Below, piece after piece: positions 11,282 through 21,991 of a stretch of DNA of 64,000 bases (positions within the stretch are counted from its first letter, which is position 1; each line of letters begins with the position of its first letter). Both the position numbers and the translations under genes were made by a program. This DNA comes from Pseudomonas flavescens. GTDB taxonomy: Bacteria; Pseudomonadota; Gammaproteobacteria; Pseudomonadales; Pseudomonadaceae. The stretch is from the NCBI RefSeq assembly GCF_013408425.1, contig NZ_JACBYV010000001.1, forward strand, positions 248,001-312,000. Reading direction: 5' to 3'. Under the pieces are notes generated by a model. That model saw nothing but the letters and a program-made list of their open reading frames with translations. It was not told the DNA's origin and searched no databases.

Positions 11282-11716
11282 ATGATCGCCATTCGACCCA
11301 TGACAATCGCCGATCATGAGGCATTGATGCACCTCATGAAACATACGCCAGGGGTGTCGTTGCGAGACGCGGACTCACTCGAGGCAACGGCAAGGTATCT
11401 GCTGCGAAACCCCGGCCTGAGTTTCGTTGCCGAGCACGGGGCGGTCATCTGCGGGTGTGTCATGTGCGGACACGACGGGCGTCGTGGTTATCTCCAGCAT
11501 CTGCTGGTAATTCCTGAGTACCGTCATCGGGGAATCGCCAGCAGGCTTGTGGAAAGCTGCATTCTCGGTCTCGAAAGCCTTGGCATACGCAAGTGTCATC
11601 TGGATGTATTGAAGGACAATGAGGCCGCAGCCGGCTATTGGGTCAGTCAGGGGTGGCAACTGCGCCGTGACATCGATCGATACTCCTTTACCCGGCCAGG
11701 GGATGAAAATGCCTGA
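11282..11716 (+). CDS. GNAT-family N-acetyltransferase
   Basis: A 144-residue acetyl-CoA-dependent acyltransferase of the GCN5 superfamily. The pyrophosphate-binding motif A is clear: LLVIPEYRHRGIASRLVES (Q/R-x-x-G-x-A type). The C-terminal HLDVLKDNEAAAGYW block is typical of motif B, with the conserved Asn and Tyr. The substrate is unknown. It stands alone between pepA and lptF, oriented with lptF but separated from it by more than 300 bp. Confidence 0.88.
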   Translation: MIAIRPMTIADHEALMHLMKHTPGVSLRDADSLEATARYLLRNPGLSFVAEHGAVICGCVMCGHDGRRGYLQHLLVIPEYRHRGIASRLVESCILGLESLGIRKCHLDVLKDNEAAAGYWVSQGWQLRRDIDRYSFTRPGDENA

Positions 11717-12035
11717 CGACAATGCTTTCGCGCTCTTCGCTCGCTGCCCATGACCTGCGCGTGCACCGTCTCCTGCGTTCGCGCCTGGCGGCGATGTTGA
11801 TGGGGGTGTGAGCGTCGTTGCTCCGCGTTTCGTGCGTTGGGCAATGGGCGTATTCGAACGGATCGCACCCGCTTGCGGTCTAGAAATGGCGCGCCCATGT
11901 TCCTCAGTGACACGCCGATCCAATCGCAGGATAATGGCGACAATTTTTTCGCGGGTTCGCCTAATACGCGTACCGGCATGCAGTGCGGCGGGTTCGAGCG
12001 CCGCCGCCTGAGCCTGACAACCCTGGAGTGTCTGT
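11717..12035. other. Intergenic region upstream of lptF (319 bp)
   Basis: No gene is supported; open frames here are shadows. The stretch presumably contains the lptFG promoter. An AT-rich patch (GGATAATGGCGACAATTTTTTC, about 11931-11952) is a possible promoter area, but no convincing -35/-10 pair could be fixed. Confidence 0.5.
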
Positions 12036-13148
12036 TTGATCGTCTTCCGATATTTGTCCCGAGAGGTTCTGGTTACCTTGAGTGCGGTCAGCGCCGTGCT
12101 GCTGGTGATCATCATGAGTGGCCGCTTCATCAAGTACCTGGCCCAGGCGGCTCAGGGGATACTCGATCCGAGCGTGCTGTTCCTGATCATGGGCTTTCGC
12201 CTGCCTGGCTTTCTGCAACTGATTCTGCCGCTGGGGCTATTCCTCGGTTTCCTGCTGGCTTACGGGCGTCTGTATCTGGACAGCGAGATGACCGTGCTGT
12301 CGGCAACCGGCATGAGCCAGCAGCGGCTGTTCGTCTACAGCCTGGCACCGGCTACCGTGGTGGCGCTGCTGGTTGCCTGGTTGAGCATGGGGCTGGCGCC
12401 TCAGGGCGTTTCCCAGGTGGCCAAGATCTTCAACGAGCAGGACGCGCTGACCGAGTTCGATACGCTGGTGCCGGGGCGCTTCCAGTCCATGCGCAATGGT
12501 TCGCGGGTCACCTACACCCAGGAACTGTCGGAAGATCGCACCGAACTGGGTGGTATCTTCATCTCCGACAAGCGTTTGTCCCGGGCTGGTGACAAGGAGC
12601 GCGGCATCACCGTGCTGGTGGCCGAGAATGGTCGTCAGGAAGTGCAGAGCGACGGCAGCCGTTACCTGATTCTGGAAAATGGCTATCGCTATGACGGCAA
12701 TCCGGGGCAGGCCGATTACCGCGTCGTGCAGTACGACACCTACGGTGTGCTGCTGCCCAAGCCTTCGGTGACCGCAGACATCAGCGAGCGCGAAGCCATA
12801 CCGACCTCGCAGCTGTTCGGCAGCGACGAGCCGCGTCTGCAGTCCGAATTGCAGTGGCGCCTATCCATTCCATTGCTGGTGTTCATCGTCACCCTGATGG
12901 CGGTGCCGCTGTCTCGGGTCAACCCGCGTCAGGGTCGCTTCCTCAAGTTGCTCCCGGCGATTCTGTTGTACATGACCTACCTCGGTTTGCTGGTAGCGGC
13001 ACGCAGTGCGCTGGACAAAGGGCGCATTCCGCCAGCAGTCGGTCTGTGGGGCGTGCACCTGTTGTTCCTGGTGATCGGTCTGGCCCTGCTGTATTGGGAA
13101 CCGATGCGCCTGAAGCTGGTAAGTCGTCGGGAGATCGCTCGTGGTTAA
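12036..13148 (+). CDS. lptF: LPS export ABC transporter permease LptF
   Basis: One of the two inner-membrane permease subunits of the LptB2FG complex that extracts lipopolysaccharide and drives it across the periplasm. The product is 370 residues with three N-terminal membrane segments, a periplasmic beta-jellyroll-like domain (about 130-265) and three C-terminal segments, as expected. Translation appears to start at TTG 12036 (Met-Ile-Val-Phe-Arg), with GGAG at 12024-12027 eight bases before it. The stop overlaps the lptG start by 8 nt, so the two are translationally coupled. Confidence 0.96.
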   Translation: MIVFRYLSREVLVTLSAVSAVLLVIIMSGRFIKYLAQAAQGILDPSVLFLIMGFRLPGFLQLILPLGLFLGFLLAYGRLYLDSEMTVLSATGMSQQRLFVYSLAPATVVALLVAWLSMGLAPQGVSQVAKIFNEQDALTEFDTLVPGRFQSMRNGSRVTYTQELSEDRTELGGIFISDKRLSRAGDKERGITVLVAENGRQEVQSDGSRYLILENGYRYDGNPGQADYRVVQYDTYGVLLPKPSVTADISEREAIPTSQLFGSDEPRLQSELQWRLSIPLLVFIVTLMAVPLSRVNPRQGRFLKLLPAILLYMTYLGLLVAARSALDKGRIPPAVGLWGVHLLFLVIGLALLYWEPMRLKLVSRREIARG

Positions 13149-14202
13149 GCTGGATCGTTACATTGGCGCGCAGGTGCTGTTCGCCATTCTGGCTGTGCTC
13201 GGCATCATCGTCGGCTTGGCTCTGCTGTTCGCCTTCATCGACGAGCTGGGCGATATAGAAGGTAACTACAGCCTTGGCGATGCCCTGTGGTACGTCTTTC
13301 TCACGGCGCCGCGGCGTATCTACGACATGCTGCCCATGGCTGCACTGGTGGGCTGTCTGATCGGTCTGGGTACCCTGGCGAGCAACAGCGAACTGACCAT
13401 CATGCGTGCCGCTGGCGTGTCCATCGGGCGCATCGTCTGGGGCGTGATGAAACCGATGCTGGCGCTGATGCTGGTCGGCATCCTGATCGGTGAGTATGTC
13501 GCCCCCTGGAGCGAGAACCAGGCTCAGGCCGGTCGTGCCATGGCGCAAGGCGGTGGTGAGGCGCAAACGTCCAAGCGTGGCATGTGGCATCGCCAGGGCC
13601 AGGAGTTCGTGCATATCAACGCCGTACAGCCCGATGGCGTGTTGTTCGGTGTGACGCGCTACCGATTCGATGATCAGCGTCGCCTGGAGTCGTCCAGCTT
13701 CGCTCGTCGCGCAACCTATGAAGGCAGCTACTGGCAGCTGGAAGATGTGGCGACCACCCAGTTCCACGAGCGCAGGACCGAAGTGGTCAGCGTGCCGAGC
13801 GAGCGCTGGGATATCGAACTCAATCCGCAGTTGCTCGGCACCGTGGTGCTGGAGCCTGAGGCGCTGTCGGTCAGCGGCCTGTGGCGTTACATTCACTACC
13901 TGAAAGAGCAGGGGCTGAACAATGGCCAATACTGGCTGGCGTTCTGGACCAAGGTGCTGCAGCCGCTGGTGACCGCGGCGCTGGTGCTGATGGCGATTTC
14001 CTTCATCTTCGGGCCGCTGCGCTCGGTCACGCTCGGTCAGCGTGTGTTCACCGGTGTGCTGGTCGGCTTCGTGTTCCGTATCGCACAGGATCTGCTCGGT
14101 CCGTCGAGCCTGGTATTCGGCTTCTCGCCGCTGTTCGCGGTGCTGATCCCGGCTGGCATCTGCGCGGTGGCAGGCTTCTGGCTGCTGCGCCGCGCAGGCT
14201 GA
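13141..14202 (+). CDS. lptG: LPS export ABC transporter permease LptG
   Basis: Partner permease of LptF in the LPS export machine, 353 residues. It has the same topology: membrane segments near 15-110, a periplasmic domain, then three C-terminal segments (about 265-350). The start (ATG or GTG region at 13141, VKLDRYIGAQV) overlaps the end of lptF. A hairpin TCTCCCG/CGGGAGA (14215-14233) follows the stop without a T-run. The next gene is convergent. Confidence 0.95.
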   Translation: MVKLDRYIGAQVLFAILAVLGIIVGLALLFAFIDELGDIEGNYSLGDALWYVFLTAPRRIYDMLPMAALVGCLIGLGTLASNSELTIMRAAGVSIGRIVWGVMKPMLALMLVGILIGEYVAPWSENQAQAGRAMAQGGGEAQTSKRGMWHRQGQEFVHINAVQPDGVLFGVTRYRFDDQRRLESSSFARRATYEGSYWQLEDVATTQFHERRTEVVSVPSERWDIELNPQLLGTVVLEPEALSVSGLWRYIHYLKEQGLNNGQYWLAFWTKVLQPLVTAALVLMAISFIFGPLRSVTLGQRVFTGVLVGFVFRIAQDLLGPSSLVFGFSPLFAVLIPAGICAVAGFWLLRRAG

Positions 14203-14313
14203 TCGGTCGCGTCTTCTCCCGGCTCGCGGGAGAGGGCGCGGTAGCACCCTCGGCGTTTGCTCTTCTCTTCAGGCAGGCATTCACGGTGGTGGAGGCCGGT
14301 CGTTCTGCTCTCG

Positions 14314-14808
14314 CTATTCGCGATGCGCGTTCTTCGGCAGTTGCACGGTAAGGCTGTCCGAATAGCGGTCGTGCCAGCTGAGTCTGCGTTTGTCGAAAAG
14401 TATCCACAGGTAGCCCAGCCCAAGGGTCAGCCCTGAAGCGATGGCGACCAGAAAGCGCAGCAATGCCTGCCACAGGCTGATCGCCGTGCCGTCTGCATTC
14501 TGTACACGTATACCCCAGACCTGCATGCCCAGCGTCTGGCCGTTGTGCGTCCAGAACTTGGCGAAGAAACCGAACAGGCTGAACAGCAACAGGGTGGATA
14601 GCAGGGGATCGCCGTCCAGCGCTCCGGCCTCTGACCATTGGCGTAACTGCGCTTCGCCGTAGATGGCCATCTGAATCAGCTTGTAGATGAAGGTGACGAC
14701 GATCAGCAGGGCAATGCACAGAAAACTGTCGTAAAGCACCGCAGCCAGGCGGCGGCCCAGGCCGGCTGCGGGGAAGTCACCTTGCGGGCGCAGTGCATGT
14801 TTCGGCAT
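14314..14808 (-). CDS. RDD-family membrane protein
   Basis: A 164-residue inner-membrane protein with three predicted membrane segments (about 25-48, 65-85 and 110-130). It contains the RDD family hallmark Arg followed by Asp in the first segment region (GRRLAAVLYDSFLC) and the conserved WHDRYSD near the C-terminus (about 150). Function is uncertain; some RDD proteins are linked to ion homeostasis. It is usually found beside lptFG in pseudomonads. Confidence 0.87.
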   Translation of the reverse strand: MPKHALRPQGDFPAAGLGRRLAAVLYDSFLCIALLIVVTFIYKLIQMAIYGEAQLRQWSEAGALDGDPLLSTLLLFSLFGFFAKFWTHNGQTLGMQVWGIRVQNADGTAISLWQALLRFLVAIASGLTLGLGYLWILFDKRRLSWHDRYSDSLTVQLPKNAHRE

Positions 14809-14856
14809 GGAGGGCTCGTGATGTGGGTAGGGCAGGGCATACTAAATTGCAGGCAT

Positions 14857-14888
14857 AAAAAAACCCCTGATATGCATCAGGGGTTTTT
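14857..14888 (-). terminator. Rho-independent terminator of the cold-shock gene
   Basis: AAAAACCCCTGAT, loop ATGC, ATCAGGGGTTTTT: a 13-bp perfect stem ending in a U-run on either strand. It lies 12 bp past the cold-shock protein stop and upstream of the RDD gene on the same strand. Confidence 0.9.
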
Positions 14889-14899
14889 CAGACAGCGGC

Positions 14900-15112
14900 T
14901 TATTCCTGGACTTGAACCTGGTCAGCCTGCATGCCTTTTTGACCTTGTACAGCGACGAAGCTAACTTTTTGGCCTTCTTTCAGGCTCTTGAAGCCGTTAC
15001 CTTCGATAGCGCGGAAGTGTACGAACAGATCCGGACCGCTTTCTGGAGTGATAAAACCAAAACCTTTCTCGTCGTTAAACCACTTGACGGTACCGTTCTG
15101 ACGATTCGACAT
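14900..15112 (-). CDS. Cold-shock domain protein (CspA family)
   Basis: A 70-residue single OB-fold RNA/ssDNA chaperone. Both nucleic-acid-binding motifs are present: RNP1 as KGFGFITPE (about 16-24) and RNP2 as LFVHF (about 29-33). It opens with the usual [14 protein letters not shown]. An AAGGAAAAGAG ribosome site precedes the start. Family members resolve RNA structure under cold or stationary-phase stress. The specific paralogue cannot be named with certainty. Confidence 0.95.
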   Translation of the reverse strand: MSNRQNGTVKWFNDEKGFGFITPESGPDLFVHFRAIEGNGFKSLKEGQKVSFVAVQGQKGMQADQVQVQE

Positions 15113-15458
15113 GTCTCTTTTCCTTGGAACTAGAGTTGATGACAGCCTCCATGTGTAGAGGACTGAAGACTGGTTGCAAGGAGTGTTGGAAGTCGAACGG
15201 GATGTAGCGGATCTTGAGCGATCTACTGCATCAGGTCACGATTCTCGGCGACCCATGCAAACACAGTGACTGAACTCTACGCTAACTCTGAAGCAAATGC
15301 CAACCCCTCGGGCACGCATAATCCCACGCAAGATTCGTGAGGCTTTAAGGCGAGTTCCGAGTTGGTTTTTTATAATGGCTAATTGATTGCGCGAAGAGGA
15401 GTCACGCAGCACAGCTTTGGTGCGAACTGTCACAAGTAGGTAACAGTTGAAGGATATA
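15113..15458. other. Leader of the cold-shock gene and spacer to tRNA-Leu (346 bp)
   Basis: No gene is seen. On the minus strand the part next to the cold-shock gene is its untranslated leader, which is long in this family. A possible promoter is TTGCAA-16 bp-TACACA reading minus, about 15148-15175. The rest separates it from tRNA-Leu, which is transcribed in the same direction. Confidence 0.5.
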
Positions 15459-15543
15459 TGGTGCCCCGGGGGAGACTCGAACTCCCACTTCTTTCGAAAA
15501 CGGATTTTGAATCCGCCGCGTCTACCGGTTCCGCCACCGGGGC
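15459..15543 (-). tRNA. tRNA-Leu (CAA)
   Basis: The minus strand from 15543 reads GCCCCGGTGGCGG at the 5' end and CCGGGGCACCA at the 3' end, so the acceptor stem closes and CCA is encoded. The anticodon loop is TTCAAAA, giving anticodon CAA, closed by a 5-bp stem. The long variable arm and 85-nt length fit a class II leucine tRNA. The T-loop reads GTTCGAGTC. Confidence 0.96.
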
Positions 15544-15556
15544 ACAATGGCGGCGC

Positions 15557-15585
15557 AGTATAGGGAGCAAGTTGCCATTGGTCAA
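15557..15585 (-). promoter_or_regulatory. Promoter of tRNA-Leu(CAA)
   Basis: Reading the minus strand, TTGACC (15580-15585) and TATACT (15557-15562) are separated by exactly 17 bp. The -10 ends about 13 bases before the tRNA 5' end, followed by a GC-rich (GCGCCGCC) discriminator typical of stringently controlled stable-RNA promoters. Confidence 0.8.
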
Positions 15586-15656
15586 TGCACTTGCGTGGTC
15601 ACCGTGTAGGAATTCCGGTAAGCTGCTCCGCCCTGCAAGACGACACCTTTTCCACC

Positions 15657-17836
<2,180 letters not shown>

Positions 17837-17875
17837 TGATTCGATGGCTAAAAGAACTTTTAACAGGAGTGTCAA

Positions 17876-18211
17876 ATGAGCTTTTTTATTCCCGCTGCCT
17901 ACGCTGATGCCGCTGGCGCAGCTGCCGGCCCGGCTGGTTCCGGTTTCGAGTGGATCTTCCTGGTCGGCTTCCTGGTCATCTTCTACCTGATGATCTGGCG
18001 CCCTCAGGCCAAACGTGCCAAAGAGCACAAGAACCTGCTGGGCAATCTGCAGAAGGGCGACGAGGTGGTGACCTCCGGTGGCATCGCCGGCAAGGTTTCC
18101 AAGGTCAGCGACGATTTCGTGGTGATCGAAGTGTCCGATACCGTCGAACTGAAGATCCAGAAAGGTGCCATCGCAGCAACCCTGCCTAAGGGCACGCTGA
18201 AAGCCATCTGA
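17876..18211 (+). CDS. yajC: Preprotein translocase accessory subunit YajC
   Basis: A 111-residue single-pass inner-membrane protein of the SecDF-YajC complex. A short N-terminus is followed by one hydrophobic segment (about 22-41: WIFLVGFLVIFYLMIW), the RPQAKR motif and a soluble beta-rich domain (GDEVVTSGGIAGKV). An AACAGGAG ribosome site lies before ATG 17876. It is upstream of secD as usual, but the gap to secD is widened by a repeat element. Confidence 0.95.
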   Translation: MSFFIPAAYADAAGAAAGPAGSGFEWIFLVGFLVIFYLMIWRPQAKRAKEHKNLLGNLQKGDEVVTSGGIAGKVSKVSDDFVVIEVSDTVELKIQKGAIAATLPKGTLKAI

Positions 18212-18216
18212 TGACG

Positions 18217-18342
18217 GTTGAAAAACTACCTGCGTTGCCATCGCTGCGTTAAAACAAGCTCGGAATGCTCATGTACCAAAGTACGCTCCGCTTCCTCGCC
18301 GGTTTTTGCCTTGCGCTGGCTGCCTCGCCTACGTTTTTCAGC
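18217..18342. repeat. Dispersed palindromic repeat, copy 2 (126 bp), between yajC and secD
   Basis: This element begins GTTGAAAAACTACCTGCG and ends CTCGCCTACGTTTTTCAGC, so its termini are inverted. It is homologous over its full length to the 5316-5443 element, in opposite orientation. It occupies most of the 213-bp yajC-secD gap, the rest being a short secD leader. Both copies are non-coding and carry ATGCTCATGTAC near the centre. It splits what is normally a tight operon junction. Confidence 0.8.
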
Positions 18343-18424
18343 GGTTTGTTGACTATCTGTTCCAGTTTTATCCATCCCGCGGGGCGCAGATTGCGCCCCG
18401 CGTCATAAGCGGGCGGCGTCATTC

Positions 18425-20293
18425 ATGCTCAACAAATACCCTCTGTGGAAATACCTGCTGATCGCAGCCGTACTCGGCATCAGCCTGATTTATTCCGCAC
18501 CCAATCTCTACCCCGATGATCCGGCCATTCAGGTCAGCGGGGCCAGCTCGGCACAGACCATCGAGCAAGCCGATCTGGATCGCGTCAGCAAGGCGCTGAC
18601 CGATGCCGGTATCGAGGTCAAGGCATCGAGCGTTGCCGAGCAGGGCCGTAGCGGCCTGCTGCGTCTGACCAAGCAGAGCGACCAGCTGCCGGCCAAGGAT
18701 GTCGTGCGCAAGACGCTCGGCGACAACTATGTAGTGGCTCTCAACCTGGCTCAGACCACTCCCGACTGGCTGCGTAATCTGGGCGCGAGCCCGATGAAGC
18801 TCGGCCTCGACCTGTCCGGTGGTGTGCACTTCCTGCTCGAAGTCGACATGGACAAGGCGCTGGACGTGCGTCGCCAGGTCTATGAAGGCGAGCTCAAGAG
18901 CCTGCTGCGCAAGGAGCGCGTGCGCTATCGCAGCATGCCGCAGCAGGGTGGCGCCATCCAGCTTGGCTTCGCTGACAGCGAAACCCTGGAAAAGGCCCAG
19001 CAGCTGATCCGCAAGGATTTCAACGATTTCGAATTGAATGCCCAGGAACGTGGCGGCCAGCAAGTGCTGCGCGTAACCATGACGGCAGCCAAGATCGCCG
19101 AGATTCGCGAATACTCGATCCGCCAGAACCTGACCACCGTGCGTAACCGGGTCAACGAACTGGGCGTCGCCGAGCCGCTGGTCCAGCGTCAGGGTGCCAA
19201 CCGCATCGTGGTCGAGCTGCCAGGCGTGCAGGACACTGCCGAAGCCAAGCGTATTCTCGGCAAGACCGCCAACCTCGAGTTCCGTCTCGCCGCCGATCCG
19301 AATGCGCCGCGTGGCACTACCGAGCAGTTCGGCTTCCGTGAGGAAGGCCGTCCGCCGGTGCAGCTCGAGCGTGAGCTGATCATCACCGGTGATCAGGTCA
19401 CCGACGCCCAGGCCAGCTTCGACGAAAACGGCCGCCCGCAGGTGAATATCCGTCTGGATGGTCACGGCGGCGACCTGATGAACCGCGCTACTCGCAGCAA
19501 CGTCGGGCGCAGCATGGCGGTGATCTTCATCGAGCAGCGTCCGCTGACCCGCTATGTGAAGCAGATGGTCGACGGCGTCGAGCAGGAAGTGCAGGTCGAT
19601 TCCTTCAAGGAAGAGAAGCAGATCATCAGCCTGGCGACCATCCAGTCGCCGCTCGGTAGCCAGTTCCGCATCACCGGCCTGAACGGCCAGGGCGAGTCGT
19701 CCGAGCTGGCGCTGCTGCTGCGCGCCGGTGGTCTGGCTGCGCCGATGTACTTCGCTGAAGAGCGCACCATCGGCCCGAGCCTGGGGGCCGAGAACATCGT
19801 CAAGGGTATCGAGTCCACCGAGTGGGCCATGATCTTCGTGTCGCTGTTCATGATCGCCATCTACCGTTTCTTCGGTGTTCTGGCGACCGTGGCGCTGGCG
19901 TTCAACCTGGTGCTGCTGGTGGGGCTGATGTCGGTAATCGGCGCGACCCTGACCCTGCCGGGTATCGCCGGTATCGTGCTGACCCTGGGCATGGCGGTCG
20001 ACGCCAACGTGTTGATCTACTCACGGATACGTGAGGAGCTGAACAACGGCCTGTCGGTACAACGGGCGATCCACGAAGGTTTCGACCGTGCCTACTCGGC
20101 GATTCTCGACAGTAACCTGACCACGCTGCTGGTCGGTGCCATCCTGTTCGCGCTGGGTACCGGGCCGATCAAGGGCTTCGCCGTGACGCTGTCGATCGGG
20201 ATCATCACCTCGATGTTCACCGCGATCATGTTCACCCGAGGGATGGTCAACCTGATCTTCGGTGGCCGTAACTTCAAGAAACTGTGGATCTGA
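18425..20293 (+). CDS. secD: Protein translocase subunit SecD
   Basis: The larger subunit of the proton-driven SecDF motor that pulls exported proteins through SecYEG. The product is 622 residues: one N-terminal membrane segment, a large periplasmic region (P1 base and head, about 30-450) with the LGLDLSGGVHFLLEVD signature near 120-135, and five C-terminal segments holding GMAVDANVLIYSRIREE. Length and motifs match proteobacterial SecD. secF follows after 9 bp. Confidence 0.97.
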   Translation: MLNKYPLWKYLLIAAVLGISLIYSAPNLYPDDPAIQVSGASSAQTIEQADLDRVSKALTDAGIEVKASSVAEQGRSGLLRLTKQSDQLPAKDVVRKTLGDNYVVALNLAQTTPDWLRNLGASPMKLGLDLSGGVHFLLEVDMDKALDVRRQVYEGELKSLLRKERVRYRSMPQQGGAIQLGFADSETLEKAQQLIRKDFNDFELNAQERGGQQVLRVTMTAAKIAEIREYSIRQNLTTVRNRVNELGVAEPLVQRQGANRIVVELPGVQDTAEAKRILGKTANLEFRLAADPNAPRGTTEQFGFREEGRPPVQLERELIITGDQVTDAQASFDENGRPQVNIRLDGHGGDLMNRATRSNVGRSMAVIFIEQRPLTRYVKQMVDGVEQEVQVDSFKEEKQIISLATIQSPLGSQFRITGLNGQGESSELALLLRAGGLAAPMYFAEERTIGPSLGAENIVKGIESTEWAMIFVSLFMIAIYRFFGVLATVALAFNLVLLVGLMSVIGATLTLPGIAGIVLTLGMAVDANVLIYSRIREELNNGLSVQRAIHEGFDRAYSAILDSNLTTLLVGAILFALGTGPIKGFAVTLSIGIITSMFTAIMFTRGMVNLIFGGRNFKKLWI

Positions 20294-20302
20294 GGTGAGG
20301 CT

Positions 20303-21223
20303 ATGAGACTTCCATCCCGCATTCCGTTCATGGCGATACGCAACATCGCGTTCGCCGTAACCGTGGTCATCAGCCTTATTGGTCTTGGTAGCCTGTTCAA
20401 GCATGGCCTCAACTTTGGCCTGGATTTCACCGGCGGTACGCTGATCGAGCTGACCTACGAGCAGCCGGCCGACCTGGAACTGATCAAGCGCGAGCTGGGT
20501 CAGGCAGGTTATCCGGATGCCGTGGTGCAGAGCTTCGGTTCCACCACTGACGTGCTGGTGCGCATGGCTGGCGACTCGGCCGATCTTGGCAACGAAGTGG
20601 CTGCCGCGCTGCGCAAGATCGACGTCGATACCTCGTTCGAGGTCAAGCGCGTCGAGTTCGTCGGCCCGCAGGTGGGTGAGGAGCTGCGTGACCAGGGTGG
20701 CCTGGCCATGCTTCTGGCGCTTGGCGGCATCCTGCTGTACCTGGCCTTCCGCTTCCAGTGGAAGTTCGGCCTGGGTGCCGTGGCCTCGCTGGCCCATGAC
20801 GTGATCGTTACCCTGGGCATCCTGGCGTTCTTCCAGGTGCCGTTCGACCTGACGGTGATGGCGGCCGTGCTGGCGATGCTGGGTTATTCGCTGAACGACA
20901 CCATCATCATCTATGACCGTATCCGCGAGAACTTCCGGGTACTGCGCAAGGCCGACATCATCGAGAACATCGACGTGTCGGTTACCCAGACCCTGCTGCG
21001 TACCATCGCCACGTCGACATCGACTGCCATGGCGCTGGTCGCGCTGCTGGTGTTCGGTGGTGACAGCCTCGCAGGCTTCGCCCTGACGCTGCTGATCGGT
21101 GTGTTCGTGGGTACCTACTCCTCGATCTACATCAGTGCTCCGGTACTGATCTGGCTGAAGCTGTCCTCCGAGGATCTGATTCCTCCGGTGGCCACTGCAG
21201 AGGGTGCCGACGAGCGTCCCTGA
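20303..21223 (+). CDS. secF: Protein translocase subunit SecF
   Basis: The smaller SecDF motor subunit, 306 residues with six membrane segments. Seen directly: an N-terminal segment, the GLNFGLDFTGGTLIEL signature opening the periplasmic domain (about 33-48), then LGYSLNDTIIIYDRIREN in the C-terminal membrane region. It is co-transcribed with secD and followed by a strong terminator. Confidence 0.97.
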   Translation: MRLPSRIPFMAIRNIAFAVTVVISLIGLGSLFKHGLNFGLDFTGGTLIELTYEQPADLELIKRELGQAGYPDAVVQSFGSTTDVLVRMAGDSADLGNEVAAALRKIDVDTSFEVKRVEFVGPQVGEELRDQGGLAMLLALGGILLYLAFRFQWKFGLGAVASLAHDVIVTLGILAFFQVPFDLTVMAAVLAMLGYSLNDTIIIYDRIRENFRVLRKADIIENIDVSVTQTLLRTIATSTSTAMALVALLVFGGDSLAGFALTLLIGVFVGTYSSIYISAPVLIWLKLSSEDLIPPVATAEGADERP

Positions 21224-21259
21224 GGTGTGATGCACTGCTCTGTTCGCAGTGGATAAAGG

Positions 21260-21289
21260 CGGGCGACAAGGGAACTTGTCGCCCGTTTT
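21260..21289 (+). terminator. Rho-independent terminator after secF
   Basis: CGGGCGACAAG, loop GGAA, CTTGTCGCCCG, then TTTT: an 11-bp perfect stem with a UNCG-like tetraloop. It lies 37 bp past the secF stop and closes the queA-tgt-yajC-secDF transcription unit. Confidence 0.9.
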
Positions 21290-21348
21290 GCGTTTCCAAG
21301 GCAGGGAGTAAAGCGCAATGGCGCTGCAGTTGTGATCAGGAGGTTCGC

Positions 21349-21894
21349 ATGAACAAGTCGTTGTTGGTTGGAGCTGTGTTAGGTGCTGTTGGTGTCACTG
21401 CAGGTGGCGCTGTCGCGACCTACAGTTTGGTCGGCGGCGGCCCTCAGTACGCCGAAGTCCTGGCGGTCAAGCCGGTGACTGAAACCATCAAGACCCCGCG
21501 TGAAGAGTGCAAGGACGTGGCCGTTACTCGCCAGCGCCCCGTTCAGGATCAGCATCAGATCGCAGGTACCGCCATCGGTGCCGTGGTCGGCGGTCTGCTC
21601 GGCAATCAGGTGGGTGGTGGCAATGGCAAGAAGATCGCTACCGTGGCCGGCGCCGTGGGTGGTGGTTACGCAGGTAACAAGGTGCAGGAAGGTATGCAGA
21701 GCCGCGATACCTATACCACCACCGAGACGCGCTGCAAGACCGTCACCGACTCCAGCGACAAGATCGTTGGCTATGACGTGAAATACGATCTGGATGGCAA
21801 GATCGGCAAAGTGCGCATGGATGAAGAGCCCGGTAGCAAGATCCCGGTGCGCGACGGCAAGCTGGTGCTGGCCGGTTCCGAGGCGGACGAGTAA
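21349..21894 (+). CDS. Glycine-zipper 2TM domain protein (SlyB/OmpA-lipoprotein-like)
   Basis: A 181-residue envelope protein. The N-terminus is a hydrophobic, glycine-rich segment (about 4-30) that looks like a signal anchor; no lipobox cysteine is seen. The centre carries the glycine-zipper 2TM motif with repeated G-x3-G spacing (IGAVVGGLLGNQVGGG and VAGAVGGGYAGNKVQ). The C-terminal domain is soluble and beta-like (YDVKYDLDGKIGKVRM). Its position after secF and before suhB is conserved in Pseudomonas. A structural role in the cell envelope is likely but not shown. Confidence 0.85.
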   Translation: MNKSLLVGAVLGAVGVTAGGAVATYSLVGGGPQYAEVLAVKPVTETIKTPREECKDVAVTRQRPVQDQHQIAGTAIGAVVGGLLGNQVGGGNGKKIATVAGAVGGGYAGNKVQEGMQSRDTYTTTETRCKTVTDSSDKIVGYDVKYDLDGKIGKVRMDEEPGSKIPVRDGKLVLAGSEADE

Positions 21895-21915
21895 TTCGCA
21901 TTGGCTAGATGCACG

Positions 21916-21941
21916 AAAGGCGCTCTCGGGAGCGCCTTTTT
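21916..21941. terminator. Terminator after the glycine-zipper gene
   Basis: AAAGGCGCTC, loop TCGG, GAGCGCCTTTTT. The stem is perfect and has A/T runs on both sides, so it can act in both directions between the convergent glycine-zipper and suhB genes. Confidence 0.85.
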
Positions 21942-21951
21942 CATGGGCAAT

Positions 21952-21977
21952 AAAAAACCGGCGCCAGGCCGGTTTTT
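21952..21977. terminator. Terminator after suhB (second of a back-to-back pair)
   Basis: AAAAAACCGGC, loop GCCAG, GCCGGTTTTT. It lies ten bases from the previous hairpin and 15 bp past the suhB stop on the minus strand; the A-run on the plus strand becomes the U-run for suhB transcripts. Confidence 0.85.
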
Positions 21978-21991
21978 CATAGGTGCAGCTA

